Below the pieces are notes generated by a model. It did no database searches, was not told the DNA's origin, and saw only the letters and a program-made list of their open reading frames with translations. DNA of 64,000 nucleotides from Roseicyclus sp. (GTDB lineage: Bacteria; Pseudomonadota; Alphaproteobacteria; Rhodobacterales; Rhodobacteraceae), in the NCBI RefSeq assembly GCF_018402035.1, contig NZ_JAGYJN010000006.1, positions 62,001-126,000 on the forward strand, given 5' to 3'. This document shows, in pieces, positions 46,470 through 55,449 of this stretch. The translations under genes were made by a program, and so were the position numbers. Each line of letters starts with the position of its first letter. The stretch's first letter is position 1.

Positions 46470-47087
46470 ATGCTTGGGAGTAATTGGCTTTTGATTGGAT
46501 CCGTTGAAAAACGCACCGCAGCGCGGGCATTGTTGGCTTTCGGAGGCAATCTTGCGCATTCTGGCCAGCTTCCGCAAGAGATCTTGCAAACCGCGGCCAG
46601 CATGCTTGGCGCGCGTTTGGCCGCGCCGCTTGAGATGAGCCGGCTTTACCGCACACCGGCTTTTCCAGAGGGGTCGGGGCCTGATTTCGTCAATGCAGCG
46701 GCGGCCGTCGCGTGGCATGGCAGCGCCGCCGCGTTGTTGGCGATCTTGCACGAGATCGAGGCCGCGCTGGGCCGCACCCGCCGCACGCGGTGGGAGGCGC
46801 GGGTGATGGATATCGATCTGATCGCGCTGGGAAACGAGGTTTGGCCCGATGCCCAAACCCAGCAAGGCTGGGCCGATCTGTCGGTGGAACATGCCGCCCA
46901 TCAAACGCTCGATCAATTGATCTTGCCCCATCCGCGTATGGCCGAACGTAGCTTTGTCCTTGTGCCTTTGGCTGATGTTGCGCCCGATTGGTGCCATCCG
47001 CTGACAGGGTTGAGCGTGGCGCAGATGTTGGCCGCCCGCCCCGCAGCCGAGCGTGCCAGTGTGGTCGCGTTGGACAGCAACGCCTGA
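46470..47087 (+). CDS. folK: 2-amino-4-hydroxy-6-hydroxymethyldihydropteridine diphosphokinase
   Basis: 205 aa from the ATG at 46470; a TTG at 46491 with GGGAG ten bases before it is an alternative. ALLAFGGNLAHSG is the start motif of HPPK, RTRRTRWEARVMDIDLIALG carries the catalytic RxxRW and the Mg-binding DIDL, and LPHPRMAERSFVLVPLADVAP is the C-terminal signature. Folate pathway. A possible terminator follows before rpoZ. Confidence 0.93.
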   Translation: MLGSNWLLIGSVEKRTAARALLAFGGNLAHSGQLPQEILQTAASMLGARLAAPLEMSRLYRTPAFPEGSGPDFVNAAAAVAWHGSAAALLAILHEIEAALGRTRRTRWEARVMDIDLIALGNEVWPDAQTQQGWADLSVEHAAHQTLDQLILPHPRMAERSFVLVPLADVAPDWCHPLTGLSVAQMLAARPAAERASVVALDSNA

Positions 47088-47122
47088 ACAAGCCGCTTGC
47101 GCGGTTCGGGCTTGTCATTTGC
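47088..47122 (+). terminator. possible hairpin terminator after folK
   Basis: ACAAGCC (47088-47094) pairs with GGCTTGT (47109-47115), followed by a short CATTTG. The loop is 14 bases and the T run weak, so this is tentative. Confidence 0.35.
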
Positions 47123-47185
47123 GCCGCCCGGGCTTAGATCGTGCCTTTCTGATGCCCCTGTGCAGAATCTGGAGGAGCCTCGCTT

Positions 47186-47539
47186 ATGGCCCGCGTCACC
47201 GTAGAAGATTGCGTCGATAAGGTTCCGAACCGGTTCGAGCTTGTCATGCTTGCAGCCCACCGCGCGCGCGAGATCACCGCAGGGTCGATGCTGACCGTTG
47301 ATCGTGACAATGACAAGAACCCGGTCGTGGCACTGCGCGAGATCGCGGATGAAACACAAGGTGCCGATGATCTGCGCGAGCGTCTGATCGAAAGCCTGCA
47401 AACCCAGATCGAGGTTGATGAGCCTGAAGATGACGCCATGGCGCTGCTGCAAGGTGTCGACGCAGACCGCCCGTCACATGACGATATGAGCGAAGAGCAA
47501 ATGCTGCGCGCGCTCATGGAAGCGCAAGGCCAGCGCTAA
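47186..47539 (+). CDS. rpoZ: RNA polymerase omega subunit
   Basis: 117 aa. [20 protein letters not shown] and the ARAREIT-like helix ([11 protein letters not shown]) are the family hallmarks; an acidic C-terminal tail is normal in alphaproteobacteria. GGAGGAG precedes it. It lies 29 bases upstream of the rel gene, the usual rpoZ-rel order, linking the polymerase subunit with the ppGpp enzyme. Confidence 0.95.
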   Translation: MARVTVEDCVDKVPNRFELVMLAAHRAREITAGSMLTVDRDNDKNPVVALREIADETQGADDLRERLIESLQTQIEVDEPEDDAMALLQGVDADRPSHDDMSEEQMLRALMEAQGQR

Positions 47540-47568
47540 GGGCCATGCGCAGACAGGTTGGATAGGGC

Positions 47569-49692
47569 ATGCTAGACGCCGACGACCTGATCTCACTGGT
47601 TCGAAACTACAACCCCAAGACGAATGAGGCGCTCCTCCGGGGCGCCTATGCCTATGCGCAGCGCATGCATGAAGGGCAAGCGCGCCATTCGGGTGAGCCG
47701 TATTTCACCCATCCCGTGGCTGTCGCCGCTATTTTGACCGAGCAGCGGCTTGATGATGCGACCATTGCGACCGCGCTGTTGCATGACACGATCGAGGATA
47801 CAAAGGGCACCTATACTGAGATTGCCAAGCTGTTCGGTGCCGATGTGGCCGAATTGGTGGATGGGGTCACCAAGCTGACCAACCTCGAGCTGTCCAGCCG
47901 CGAGGCAAAACAGGCTGAGAATTTCCGCAAGCTGTTGATGGCGATGTCCAAAGACCTGCGGGTGATCTTGGTCAAGCTGGCCGACCGGCTGCATAATATG
48001 CGCACGATCCGCCACATGAAGCCCGAAAAGCAGGCCAAGAAGGCGCATGAAACGATGGATATCTATGCACCGCTTGCGGGCCGCATGGGTATGCAATGGA
48101 TGCGCGAAGAGTTGGAGGATCTGTCGTTCCGGGTGCTCAACAGCGAGGCGCGCAATTCCATCATGCGTCGTTTCTTGACGCTGCAAAAGGAAACCGGCGA
48201 CGCGATCCCGCGCATCACCGACGATATCGAGGCCGTGCTAGAGCGCCACGGCGTCAAGGCCGATGTATTTGGCCGTGCGAAAAAGCCCTTCTCGATCTGG
48301 CGCAAGATGCAAGAAAAGGATCTGGCCTTTTCGCGGCTGTCCGACATCTACGGCTTTCGCGTGCTGACCGCGACCGAGGATGATTGCTACCGCGTCTTGG
48401 GCGCGATCCACCAGCGTTGGCGCGCCGTGCCGGGGCGGTTCAAGGATTACATCAGCCAGCCCAAATCCAACGGCTACCGCTCGATCCATACCACCGTGTC
48501 GGGGCGCGACGGCAAACGGGTCGAGGTGCAGATCCGCACACGCCAGATGCATGATGTGGCCGAATCCGGCGTCGCGGCGCATTGGTCCTATCGTGATGGT
48601 GTGCGCTCGGAGAACCCTTTTGCGGTCGATCCGGCCAAATGGCTTGAAGGGCTGACCGAGCGCTTTGAGGCGGCTGAGGATGGCGATGAGTTTCTCGAGC
48701 ATGTGAAGCTTGAGATGTATTCCGATCAGGTGTTTTGCTTCACGCCCAAGGGCGATGTGGTGCAATTGCCCAAAGGGGCCACGCCGATCGATTTCGCCTA
48801 TACGATCCATACCCGCATTGGTCATTCTTGCGTGGGGGCCAAGGTTGACGGGCTGCGCGTGCCGCTTTGGACAAGGCTTAAGAACGGCCAATCCATCGAG
48901 ATCATCACCGCCGAGGGACAGACCCCGCAGGCCAGCTGGATCGACATCGTTGTCACGGGCCGCGCCAAGGCCGCGATCCGGCGCATGCTGCGCGAGGAAG
49001 ACCGCGAGCGCTTTATCAAGCTGGGCCGCGAATTGGCGCGGGTGGCCTTTGAGCAGGTGGGCAAGAAGGCGACAGACAAGGCGCTTGAGACGGCGGCGCG
49101 CGCCATTGGGCTGAAAAGCGGGGCCGAGATGCTGGCGCGGATCGGCTCGGCCGAGCTTTCGGCGCGTTCGGTCGTGGCGCGGATTTATCCCGAACTCGCG
49201 GGGCAAACCGAGACCAACGCGGTCGAGGTGCGCCGCGCGGTCATCGGCCTTCCCGCAGGCGCCGAGACGCGCCGCGCGCAATGCTGCCAACCCGTGCCGG
49301 GCGAGCGGATCGTGGGCATCACCTATCTGGGGCGCGGTCCCATCGTGCATGCCATCGACTGCCCTGCGCTGGCTGATTTCGACGATAGCCCCGAGCGTTG
49401 GATCGATCTGCACTGGACAGAAGGGCGTCATGCCCCAATTCACAACGTGACCATTGATGTCACGATTTCGAACCAAAAAGGGGTGCTTGGACGCATCTGC
49501 ACATTGATTGGTGAGCAGAACGCCAATATCTCGGACCTGAACTTCATTGATCGGAAACTGGATTATTTCCGCTTGTTGATTGATGTCGATGTGCGCAACG
49601 CAGAGCATCTGCATGCGGTAATGATGGCAGTTGAATTGGATAGCGATGTGGCCAGTCTGCAGCGGTCCCGGAACCTCGACCGGCGCCCCTGA
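47569..49692 (+). CDS. bifunctional (p)ppGpp synthetase/hydrolase
   Basis: 707 aa, a long Rel/SpoT. The HD hydrolase domain is intact (RHSGEPYFTHPVAVA and ATALLHDTIEDT), the synthetase domain has YGFRVLTATEDDCYRVLG and NGYRSIHTTV, then TGS (FCFTPKGDVVQLPKGATPIDFAY) and a C-terminal ACT domain (DVTISNQKGVLGRIC). With both active sites present it should both make and degrade the alarmone. Called relA, spoT or rsh in different genomes. Confidence 0.95.
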   Translation: MLDADDLISLVRNYNPKTNEALLRGAYAYAQRMHEGQARHSGEPYFTHPVAVAAILTEQRLDDATIATALLHDTIEDTKGTYTEIAKLFGADVAELVDGVTKLTNLELSSREAKQAENFRKLLMAMSKDLRVILVKLADRLHNMRTIRHMKPEKQAKKAHETMDIYAPLAGRMGMQWMREELEDLSFRVLNSEARNSIMRRFLTLQKETGDAIPRITDDIEAVLERHGVKADVFGRAKKPFSIWRKMQEKDLAFSRLSDIYGFRVLTATEDDCYRVLGAIHQRWRAVPGRFKDYISQPKSNGYRSIHTTVSGRDGKRVEVQIRTRQMHDVAESGVAAHWSYRDGVRSENPFAVDPAKWLEGLTERFEAAEDGDEFLEHVKLEMYSDQVFCFTPKGDVVQLPKGATPIDFAYTIHTRIGHSCVGAKVDGLRVPLWTRLKNGQSIEIITAEGQTPQASWIDIVVTGRAKAAIRRMLREEDRERFIKLGRELARVAFEQVGKKATDKALETAARAIGLKSGAEMLARIGSAELSARSVVARIYPELAGQTETNAVEVRRAVIGLPAGAETRRAQCCQPVPGERIVGITYLGRGPIVHAIDCPALADFDDSPERWIDLHWTEGRHAPIHNVTIDVTISNQKGVLGRICTLIGEQNANISDLNFIDRKLDYFRLLIDVDVRNAEHLHAVMMAVELDSDVASLQRSRNLDRRP

Positions 49693-49766
49693 TCGGCCAG
49701 AGGAAGACGGGTTCGCGGTTGCACCATGAGGTGCGATGCGGGCCGTAACGGAAGGGCAGGCTCGTC

Positions 49767-50411
49767 GTGGTATTCAAGCGCCGCGATCCAAGATCGATCC
49801 TGCGGATCGTCGGTGAAGCGTTCTGGCCGCGTGGCGGCTGGATGCGCGGCTTTCAATATGTTCGCCACCGCATGCATCGCCTGCCCGGCACGCCCGAGCA
49901 GATTGCGCGTGGCGTGTTTGCTGGGGCTTTCACCATCTTTACACCATTCTTTGGCCTGCATTTCTTTGTCGCCGCCGCGCTGGCGCGGATGATGCACGGC
50001 TCAATCCTTGCGGCATTGCTCGCCACATTCTTGGGCAATCCGCTGACCTATGTGCCGATCGCGATCATTTCGCTGCAAATCGGCCACTGGATGCTTGGTA
50101 CAGATATGCGCGGCGAGGTGGATGATTCCATCTTTTCCAAATTCGCTGCTGCTGCTGGCGATTTATGGCATAATTTCAAGGCGATGTTTACCGATGAACG
50201 CGCCCATTGGGGCGATTTGCATCGGTTCTATGACGATGTGTTTTTCCCTTGGATGATCGGCGCGATCATCCCCGGCGTGATCTGTGGCGTGATTTGCTAT
50301 TACATCAGCGTGCCGGTGATCCGCGCTTATCAAAAGCGGCGTACGGCGCGGTTGCAAAAGAAGATGCAAAAGCTCCGCGATCAAGCTGGCGCAGCGGCGG
50401 CAAAACACTAG
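49767..50411 (+). CDS. DUF2062-family membrane protein
   Basis: 214 aa. Two or three hydrophobic stretches: [40 protein letters not shown] and a helix near [20 protein letters not shown]. The [18 protein letters not shown] segment and the GNPLT motif are typical of DUF2062, often found beside rel and pdxJ in alphaproteobacteria. Basic Lys/Arg-rich C-terminus. Function unknown. Confidence 0.88.
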   Translation: MVFKRRDPRSILRIVGEAFWPRGGWMRGFQYVRHRMHRLPGTPEQIARGVFAGAFTIFTPFFGLHFFVAAALARMMHGSILAALLATFLGNPLTYVPIAIISLQIGHWMLGTDMRGEVDDSIFSKFAAAAGDLWHNFKAMFTDERAHWGDLHRFYDDVFFPWMIGAIIPGVICGVICYYISVPVIRAYQKRRTARLQKKMQKLRDQAGAAAAKH

Positions 50412-50443
50412 ATCGCCCTTTGGGCATCAAGAGGATGACGGGA

Positions 50444-51187
50444 ATGGCACAGCGCCTCAGGCTTGGTGTGAATATCGATCATGTCGCGACATTGCGCAAC
50501 GCGCGGGGGGGGGCCATGCCCGATCCGGTGCGCGCCGCCGTGATGGCGCAGGCCGCCGGTGCCGATGGCATCACCGCGCATCTGCGCGAAGATCGCCGCC
50601 ATATCCGCGACGCCGATATCGGCGCGATTATGGATGCAATCACCATCCCGCTGAATTTCGAGATGGCAGCGACCCCTGAGATGCAAAAGATCGCGCTGAC
50701 CCATCGGCCCCATGCCGCCTGCATCGTGCCCGAACGCCGCGAAGAGCGCACCACCGAGGGCGGGCTAGAGGTTGCGGGAAACGCCAATTGGATGGGTGAC
50801 TATATCGCGCCCTTGCGCGACGCAGGGTGCCGGGTGTCGCTGTTCATCGCGGCCGACCCCGCACAGATCGACGCCGCCGCGCGCATTGGCGCGCCTGTGA
50901 TCGAGCTGCACACAGGTGCTTATTGCGATTTTGATGCCGAGGGTGATTTTGCGGCCCGCGACGCCGAACTTGCCCGGTTGATCGCAGGTGCCAAACAGGC
51001 CGCCGATCTGGGCCTTGAGGTGCATATGGGCCATGGGTTGAGCTACGCCAATGTCGCCCCCATCGCCGCCATCCCCGAGGTGGTCGAGCTGAATATCGGC
51101 CATTTCCTCATCGGTGAGGCGGTGTTTGTGGGCCTTTCTACCGCGATTTCCGAGATGCGCAGCCATATGGATGCCGCACGGCGCTAA
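50444..51187 (+). CDS. pdxJ: pyridoxine 5'-phosphate synthase
   Basis: 247 aa from the ATG at 50444 with AGAGG at nine bases; the ATG at 50435 abuts that site and is unlikely. [19 protein letters not shown] is the diagnostic start, [16 protein letters not shown] the phosphate-site loop, and [16 protein letters not shown] the C-terminal signature. It joins 1-deoxyxylulose 5-phosphate and aminoacetone phosphate to form vitamin B6. Confidence 0.96.
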   Translation: MAQRLRLGVNIDHVATLRNARGGAMPDPVRAAVMAQAAGADGITAHLREDRRHIRDADIGAIMDAITIPLNFEMAATPEMQKIALTHRPHAACIVPERREERTTEGGLEVAGNANWMGDYIAPLRDAGCRVSLFIAADPAQIDAAARIGAPVIELHTGAYCDFDAEGDFAARDAELARLIAGAKQAADLGLEVHMGHGLSYANVAPIAAIPEVVELNIGHFLIGEAVFVGLSTAISEMRSHMDAARR

Positions 51188-51372
51188 ACGTGCGGCCATT
51201 GCGCAATCGCGCCGAATGGGCGAAGCTAGAAACTGTTCAAACCGCCGTCAGACCCGGAGGGTTTCGTGCACCAGATTTTCGCTGTCCTGTCGCGGGCGGC
51301 CGCCTGTTTGGCTTGCGCCATGGACAGGCGGTCTGTTGTCGTGCCGCGTCGGCCCGGCCGAGGGGTTTTGCA

Positions 51373-51825
51373 ATGATCCTCGGCATTGGCACCGATTTGG
51401 CGAATATCGAACGCATCCAGCGCGCGCTTGATCGCTTTGGTGACCGCTTTCGCGAGCGTGTCTTTACCGTGACCGAACAAAACCGCGCCGAGCGGATGAA
51501 GGAACCCGCCGCTGTCTATGCAAAGCGCTGGGCCGCCAAGGAGGCGTGCTCCAAGGCGCTAGGCACCGGGTTGCGGATGGGGATCGCGTGGAAAGATATG
51601 GCGGTGTCGAACCTGCCATCGGGCCAGCCGATCATGAAGGTGACGGGCTGGGCCAAGGAACGGCTCGATCAGATGACGCCAGATGGCTATACCGCCATCA
51701 TCCATGTCAGCCTGACCGATGACCACCCTTGGGCGCAGGCCTATGTGGTGATCGAAGCCATGCCCGATGCCGAAGCGGCAAAGCGGCCCAATGTCGGCCC
51801 GGTCTCGCGCCGCAAGATCAGCTAA
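51373..51825 (+). CDS. acpS: holo-[acyl-carrier-protein] synthase
   Basis: 150 aa from the ATG at 51373. [19 protein letters not shown] carries the Mg-binding Asp, and [15 protein letters not shown] the catalytic Glu and Lys. It transfers phosphopantetheine to acyl carrier protein. The 185 bases between pdxJ and this ATG show no gene; the frame stays open but does not resemble the family. In several relatives lepB follows here, but in this genome lepB is at 41109. Confidence 0.95.
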   Translation: MILGIGTDLANIERIQRALDRFGDRFRERVFTVTEQNRAERMKEPAAVYAKRWAAKEACSKALGTGLRMGIAWKDMAVSNLPSGQPIMKVTGWAKERLDQMTPDGYTAIIHVSLTDDHPWAQAYVVIEAMPDAEAAKRPNVGPVSRRKIS

Positions 51826-51828
51826 TTT

Positions 51829-52095
51829 TCAGCGACGTCTGTTCTTTTGTCGCCGCTGATAGGCGTATTCTGTAGGGATAAGGATCAAGGCTGCCGCCGA
51901 TCCGATGATCGCATCGATCCCCGGTGATCCAAAGCTCAGCCCAAAGAGCGACCGGATAAAAAACAGCACCAGAACCGCCCCAAAGGTGATCAGCACCGAA
52001 GGTAAGATGCCATTATGGCTCCAGCCCCATTTCTCGAACACAACCGCCACCACGCCCGCGATCATCAAAGAGCCGAAAAACGAAAACAACACCAT
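51829..52095 (-). CDS. small membrane protein, unknown
   Basis: 88 aa, three hydrophobic helices (FFGSLMIAGVVAVVF, GILPSVLITFGAVLVLFFI, IIGSAAALILIPT) and a strongly basic end (QRRQKNRRR). Not recognised. It converges on acpS with three bases between them and lies 14 bases downstream of fmt on the same strand. Confidence 0.65.
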   Translation of the reverse strand: MVLFSFFGSLMIAGVVAVVFEKWGWSHNGILPSVLITFGAVLVLFFIRSLFGLSFGSPGIDAIIGSAAALILIPTEYAYQRRQKNRRR

Positions 52096-52109
52096 GGCTC
52101 ATACCCCCA

Positions 52110-53006
52110 TTACAAAACCCGGCGCGATACGCGCGCCCGTAAATAGTCGTCGGCCGACATCCTTGGCTTGCCCTCGGGCTGAAGCGCGGTGATTTCGACC
52201 GCGCCTGTGGCGCAGGCGATCGTCAAACCCTTTAGCACCGTTCCGGGCGCGCCTGTGCCATTGGCCAACTGGCAGCCGATCAGCTTGACCCGCTTGCCCG
52301 CGATCATGGTCCAAGCGCCGGGAAAGGGCGAGAGGCCACGGATCTGGCGGTCAATTTCGATGGCTGGGCGTGTCCAATCGACCTGTGCCTCGGATTTGTC
52401 GATCTTGGCGGCATAGGTGACGCCTTCAGCGGGTTGGGGCTGCGGTGTCAGCCTATCCAGATCGGCCAGCGCGGTGACAATCGCCTCGGCACCCAAGCAC
52501 GCCAGCCGGTCGTGCAACGCGCTGGCGGTTTCCGTCTCGCCGATGGGAATAGCGCGGCAGAGCAGCACGGGGCCGGTATCTAATCCGGCCTCCATTTGCA
52601 TGATGCAGACGCCGGTTTCCGCGTCACCGGCCATAATCGCGCGCTGGATGGGCGCGGCCCCGCGCCAGCGCGGCAAAAGGCTTGCATGGATGTTGAGACA
52701 GCCCCGGCGCGGCGCATCGAGCACCGCTTGCGGCAAGATCAGCCCATAGGCCACGACGACGGCCACATCGGCATCGAGTGCTGCGAATTCCGCCTGCACC
52801 TCGGGGGTGCGGAGGCTTTTCGGATGCCGAACCGGCACCCTCATCGCCGCAGCGCGGGTATGAACGGGTGTGGGGCGTTCGGCCTGACCGCGGCCAGCCG
52901 GGCGGGGTGGCTGGGTATAGACGCAAGCGATCTCATGGCCCGCTTGCACCAGCGCCTCAAGCACCGTGACCGAAAACGCCGGCGTGCCCATAAAAACGAT
53001 CCGCAT
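52110..53006 (-). CDS. fmt: methionyl-tRNA formyltransferase
   Basis: 298 aa from the ATG at 53006; a GTG one codon earlier is possible. Formylates initiator Met-t[22 protein letters not shown] is the N-terminal signature; [20 protein letters not shown] holds the active-site His and the SLLP motif; the C-terminal domain starts near [14 protein letters not shown]. One-base overlap with the upstream deformylase-like gene, forming a def-like/fmt operon. Confidence 0.95.
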   Translation of the reverse strand: MRIVFMGTPAFSVTVLEALVQAGHEIACVYTQPPRPAGRGQAERPTPVHTRAAAMRVPVRHPKSLRTPEVQAEFAALDADVAVVVAYGLILPQAVLDAPRRGCLNIHASLLPRWRGAAPIQRAIMAGDAETGVCIMQMEAGLDTGPVLLCRAIPIGETETASALHDRLACLGAEAIVTALADLDRLTPQPQPAEGVTYAAKIDKSEAQVDWTRPAIEIDRQIRGLSPFPGAWTMIAGKRVKLIGCQLANGTGAPGTVLKGLTIACATGAVEITALQPEGKPRMSADDYLRARVSRRVL

Positions 53007-53509
53007 CACCGCGCCCCTTTTCTGGCCCGTTTGAGCAGCATCTCGCGCTTGGTCCGCGAGAGGCGGTCAAAATACATCCGTCCCGCCAGATGGTCGATCT
53101 GGTGCTGCACCGAGGTGGCCCAAAGCCCGGTGAAATCTTGACGGACCCGAAGCCCGTGGTGATCGGTAAAGTCCACGGTCACATTGGCTGGCCGCGTCAC
53201 CGATGCCCAGACACCGGGCAGGTTAGGGCTGGCTTCTTCATGGTCGTTCATCGCCTCGGATGCGGTGATGATCTCGGGGTTGGCCATGCGGATAGCTTGG
53301 CCGCGTGTGTCGCTGGCATCGACCACGGCCAGACGCAGCATCACGCCGATCTGCGGCGCGGCAAGGCCCACGCCCGGCATCGCCTCCATCGTTTCGATCA
53401 TGTCGTTCCAGATCACGCGGATTTCATCGGTGATCTCGCCCACATCCACCGCCGGCGTCCTAAGCCGCTTGTCGGGCCACATCACGAAGGGGCGCTTTGT
53501 GCCGCTCAC
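53006..53509 (-). CDS. peptide deformylase paralogue lacking catalytic residues
   Basis: 167 aa with the deformylase fold. Motif 1 is intact (GVGLAAPQ, residues 47-54). Motif 2, EGCLS in active enzymes, is replaced by EASPNLP (92-98), so the metal-binding Cys is missing. Motif 3, HEXXH, reads H136-Q137-I-D-H140, so the catalytic Glu is Gln. It is probably not a standard deformylase. Such degenerate copies beside def and fmt are found in related bacteria. It overlaps the def gene upstream by four bases and fmt by one. Confidence 0.88.
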   Translation of the reverse strand: MSGTKRPFVMWPDKRLRTPAVDVGEITDEIRVIWNDMIETMEAMPGVGLAAPQIGVMLRLAVVDASDTRGQAIRMANPEIITASEAMNDHEEASPNLPGVWASVTRPANVTVDFTDHHGLRVRQDFTGLWATSVQHQIDHLAGRMYFDRLSRTKREMLLKRARKGAR

Positions 53510-54030
53510 GCCTTTTCCCGCGCGCGGTCCTTCTTGAGCTTGACCATCTTGCGGGTGATCAGCTGGCGGCGAAGGGGGGTGAGGTAATCGATAAACATGA
53601 TGCCGTTCAGATGATCGATCTCATGCTGCAGGCAGGTGGCCCAAAGACCATCGAAGGTTTCTTGCTTTTCGGTGCCGTTTGGATCGATCCAGCGCACCGT
53701 CACCTCGGCCGGGCGTTCGACATCGGCATAGATATCGGGGATCGACAGACAGCCTTCCTCGTAAATGCTGCGCGTCGTCGCTTTCGGCGATGATCTCGGG
53801 GTTGAACATGGCCAAGGGGCGCGGCGCGGCCCTTCGGCCTTGACGCAATCCATCACGATCAGCCGTGTGTCGACGCCGATCTGGGGTGCGGCCAGCCCGA
53901 TACCCGGCGCGGCATACATCGTTTCTAACATATCATCGGCAAGCAGGCGCAAATCATCCGACAGGTCGGTGATGGGCGGGGCAAGCTTTTTCAGCCGCGG
54001 GTCGGGATGGATCAGGATCGGGCGCTTCAT
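53506..54030 (-). CDS. def: peptide deformylase, with an internal double frameshift
   Basis: 174 aa as read. All three active-site motifs are intact: GIGLAAPQ, EEGCLSIP and QHEIDH. But the segment between about 53840 and 53780 makes no sense in this frame (APWPCSTPRSSPKATT), whereas the next frame gives the expected APRPLAMFNPEIIAESDD. So one base is missing near the G run around 53835 and one extra (or two missing) near 53780-53785. The net frame is restored. If real, a central strand is scrambled; a pair of consensus errors is more likely. Removes formyl groups from nascent proteins. Confidence 0.85.
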   Translation of the reverse strand: MKRPILIHPDPRLKKLAPPITDLSDDLRLLADDMLETMYAAPGIGLAAPQIGVDTRLIVMDCVKAEGPRRAPWPCSTPRSSPKATTRSIYEEGCLSIPDIYADVERPAEVTVRWIDPNGTEKQETFDGLWATCLQHEIDHLNGIMFIDYLTPLRRQLITRKMVKLKKDRAREKA

Positions 54031-54143
54031 GGGCGTTCATTTAGGTCAAGCGGGCGCGCGCCGCAATAAGCGCGACCATGGGCTTGCACCTGCCGCCTGC
54101 TGGGGTAGCGTGGCTTAGTGCAAATCTGACGGAGCCATTCCCC

Positions 54144-55313
54144 ATGTCCTTTGACGAGATTATCGACCGCCGCGGCACGCATTGCGTGAAATGGGACATG
54201 ATGGAGACGCTCTACGGCGTTAGCCCTGATGAGGGGATCGCCATGTGGGTGGCCGATATGGAGTTTCGCCCCCCGGCTTGCGTGCAAGACGCGCTGCAAG
54301 CGGTGGCCGATCACGGCGTCTATGGCTATTTCGGTGATGATCGCGCCTATCTGGAGGCGATTTGCTGGTGGATGGAACACCGCCACGGCTGGCGCGTCGA
54401 TCCGGCGGCGATTTTCACCACGCATGGCTTGGTCAATGGCACGGCCATGTGCGTCGATGCCTTCACCAAGCCGGGCGATGGAGTTGTGTTGTTCACGCCC
54501 GTCTATCACGCCTTTGCCCGCGTGATCCGCGCGGCGGGGCGCGAGGTGGTGGAATGCGAAATGCCTGTGGTCGATGGGCAATATACCCTCGATTTCGACG
54601 CATGGGATGCGCAGATGAAGGGGCATGAGAGCATGCTGGTGCTTTGCTCGCCCCATAATCCCGGCGGGCGTGTCTGGACGCGAGCAGAGCTTGAGGGGAT
54701 TGCCGCGTTTGCAAAGCGCCATGATCTGATCCTGGTCTCGGACGAGATCCATCATGATCTGATCTTGCCCGGACAGGCGCATATTCCCATGGCGCTGATC
54801 GATGGCATTGCGGAGCGTCTGGTGATGATGACGGCGGCAACCAAGACCTTCAACATTGCGGGCGCGCATGTGGGCAATGTGATCATCCATGATCCCGCGC
54901 TTCGTGCAAAATTCGCGACGCGGATGGCGGCCATGGGCCTGTCGCCGAATTCCTTTGGCCTTTACATGGTCACAGCCGCCTACTCGCCCGAGGGTGCGGC
55001 ATGGGTCGATCAGGTCCGCGCCTATATTGCCGAGAATGCGCGGATTTTTGACGAGGGGATCAATGCAATCCCCGGTCTTCGGTCAATGGCGTTGCAATCG
55101 ACATATCTGGCTTGGGTCGATTTTTCAGGCACGGGCATGAGCCGCGCGGAGTTTACGGCGCGGGTAGAGAAAGGCGCCAAGATCGCGGTCAATTACGGGC
55201 CGAGCTTTGGTTTGGGCGGCGACAGCTATTTGCGCTTCAACATTGCCGCCCCGCGCAGTGTGATCGTGGATGCGGTGGCGCGGATGCAAGCGGCGTTTGG
55301 TGATCTGCAGTAA
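54144..55313 (+). CDS. MalY/PatB-type PLP-dependent aminotransferase / C-S lyase
   Basis: 389 aa from the ATG at 54144 with GGAG upstream. Start MSFDEIIDRRGTHCVKWD and VSPDEGIAMWVADMEF are typical of PatB/MalY. The PLP lysine is in TAATKTFNIAGAHVG, and LVLCSPHNPGGRVWTRAEL is the conserved substrate loop. These enzymes split cystathionine-like C-S bonds or act as aminotransferases. It starts divergently from the def operon. Confidence 0.9.
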   Translation: MSFDEIIDRRGTHCVKWDMMETLYGVSPDEGIAMWVADMEFRPPACVQDALQAVADHGVYGYFGDDRAYLEAICWWMEHRHGWRVDPAAIFTTHGLVNGTAMCVDAFTKPGDGVVLFTPVYHAFARVIRAAGREVVECEMPVVDGQYTLDFDAWDAQMKGHESMLVLCSPHNPGGRVWTRAELEGIAAFAKRHDLILVSDEIHHDLILPGQAHIPMALIDGIAERLVMMTAATKTFNIAGAHVGNVIIHDPALRAKFATRMAAMGLSPNSFGLYMVTAAYSPEGAAWVDQVRAYIAENARIFDEGINAIPGLRSMALQSTYLAWVDFSGTGMSRAEFTARVEKGAKIAVNYGPSFGLGGDSYLRFNIAAPRSVIVDAVARMQAAFGDLQ

Positions 55314-55359
55314 AGCGCGGGTGCGCCTGAGGGCGCATCCGCGCCAGCCCAAATCGGTC

Positions 55360-55378
55360 GCGCTGCACTGCAGCACTT
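55360..55378 (+). promoter_or_regulatory. candidate regulatory motif upstream of mcl1
   Basis: GCGCTGCAC, then TGCA, G and CACTT, nearly the same as the string at 34359-34379 before mcd. It lies 72 bases upstream of the mcl1 start in the gap after the patB-type gene. Suggested role: joint control of ethylmalonyl-CoA pathway genes, inferred only. Confidence 0.4.
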
Positions 55379-55449
55379 GCATGCCGCAACGCAATATCCT
55401 ATCGCATGCGGCGAGATAGACGAAACATCCTTGCGCAAGGAATATTGCC

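Noticed and set aside
51188-51372. N-terminal extension of AcpS from the open frame upstream
   Set aside because: Composition is unlike the family, and the standard start MILGIGTDL is present at 51373.
53006-54030. The two def genes as an assembly duplication
   Set aside because: The proteins differ along their whole length and at the active-site motifs, so they are true paralogues.
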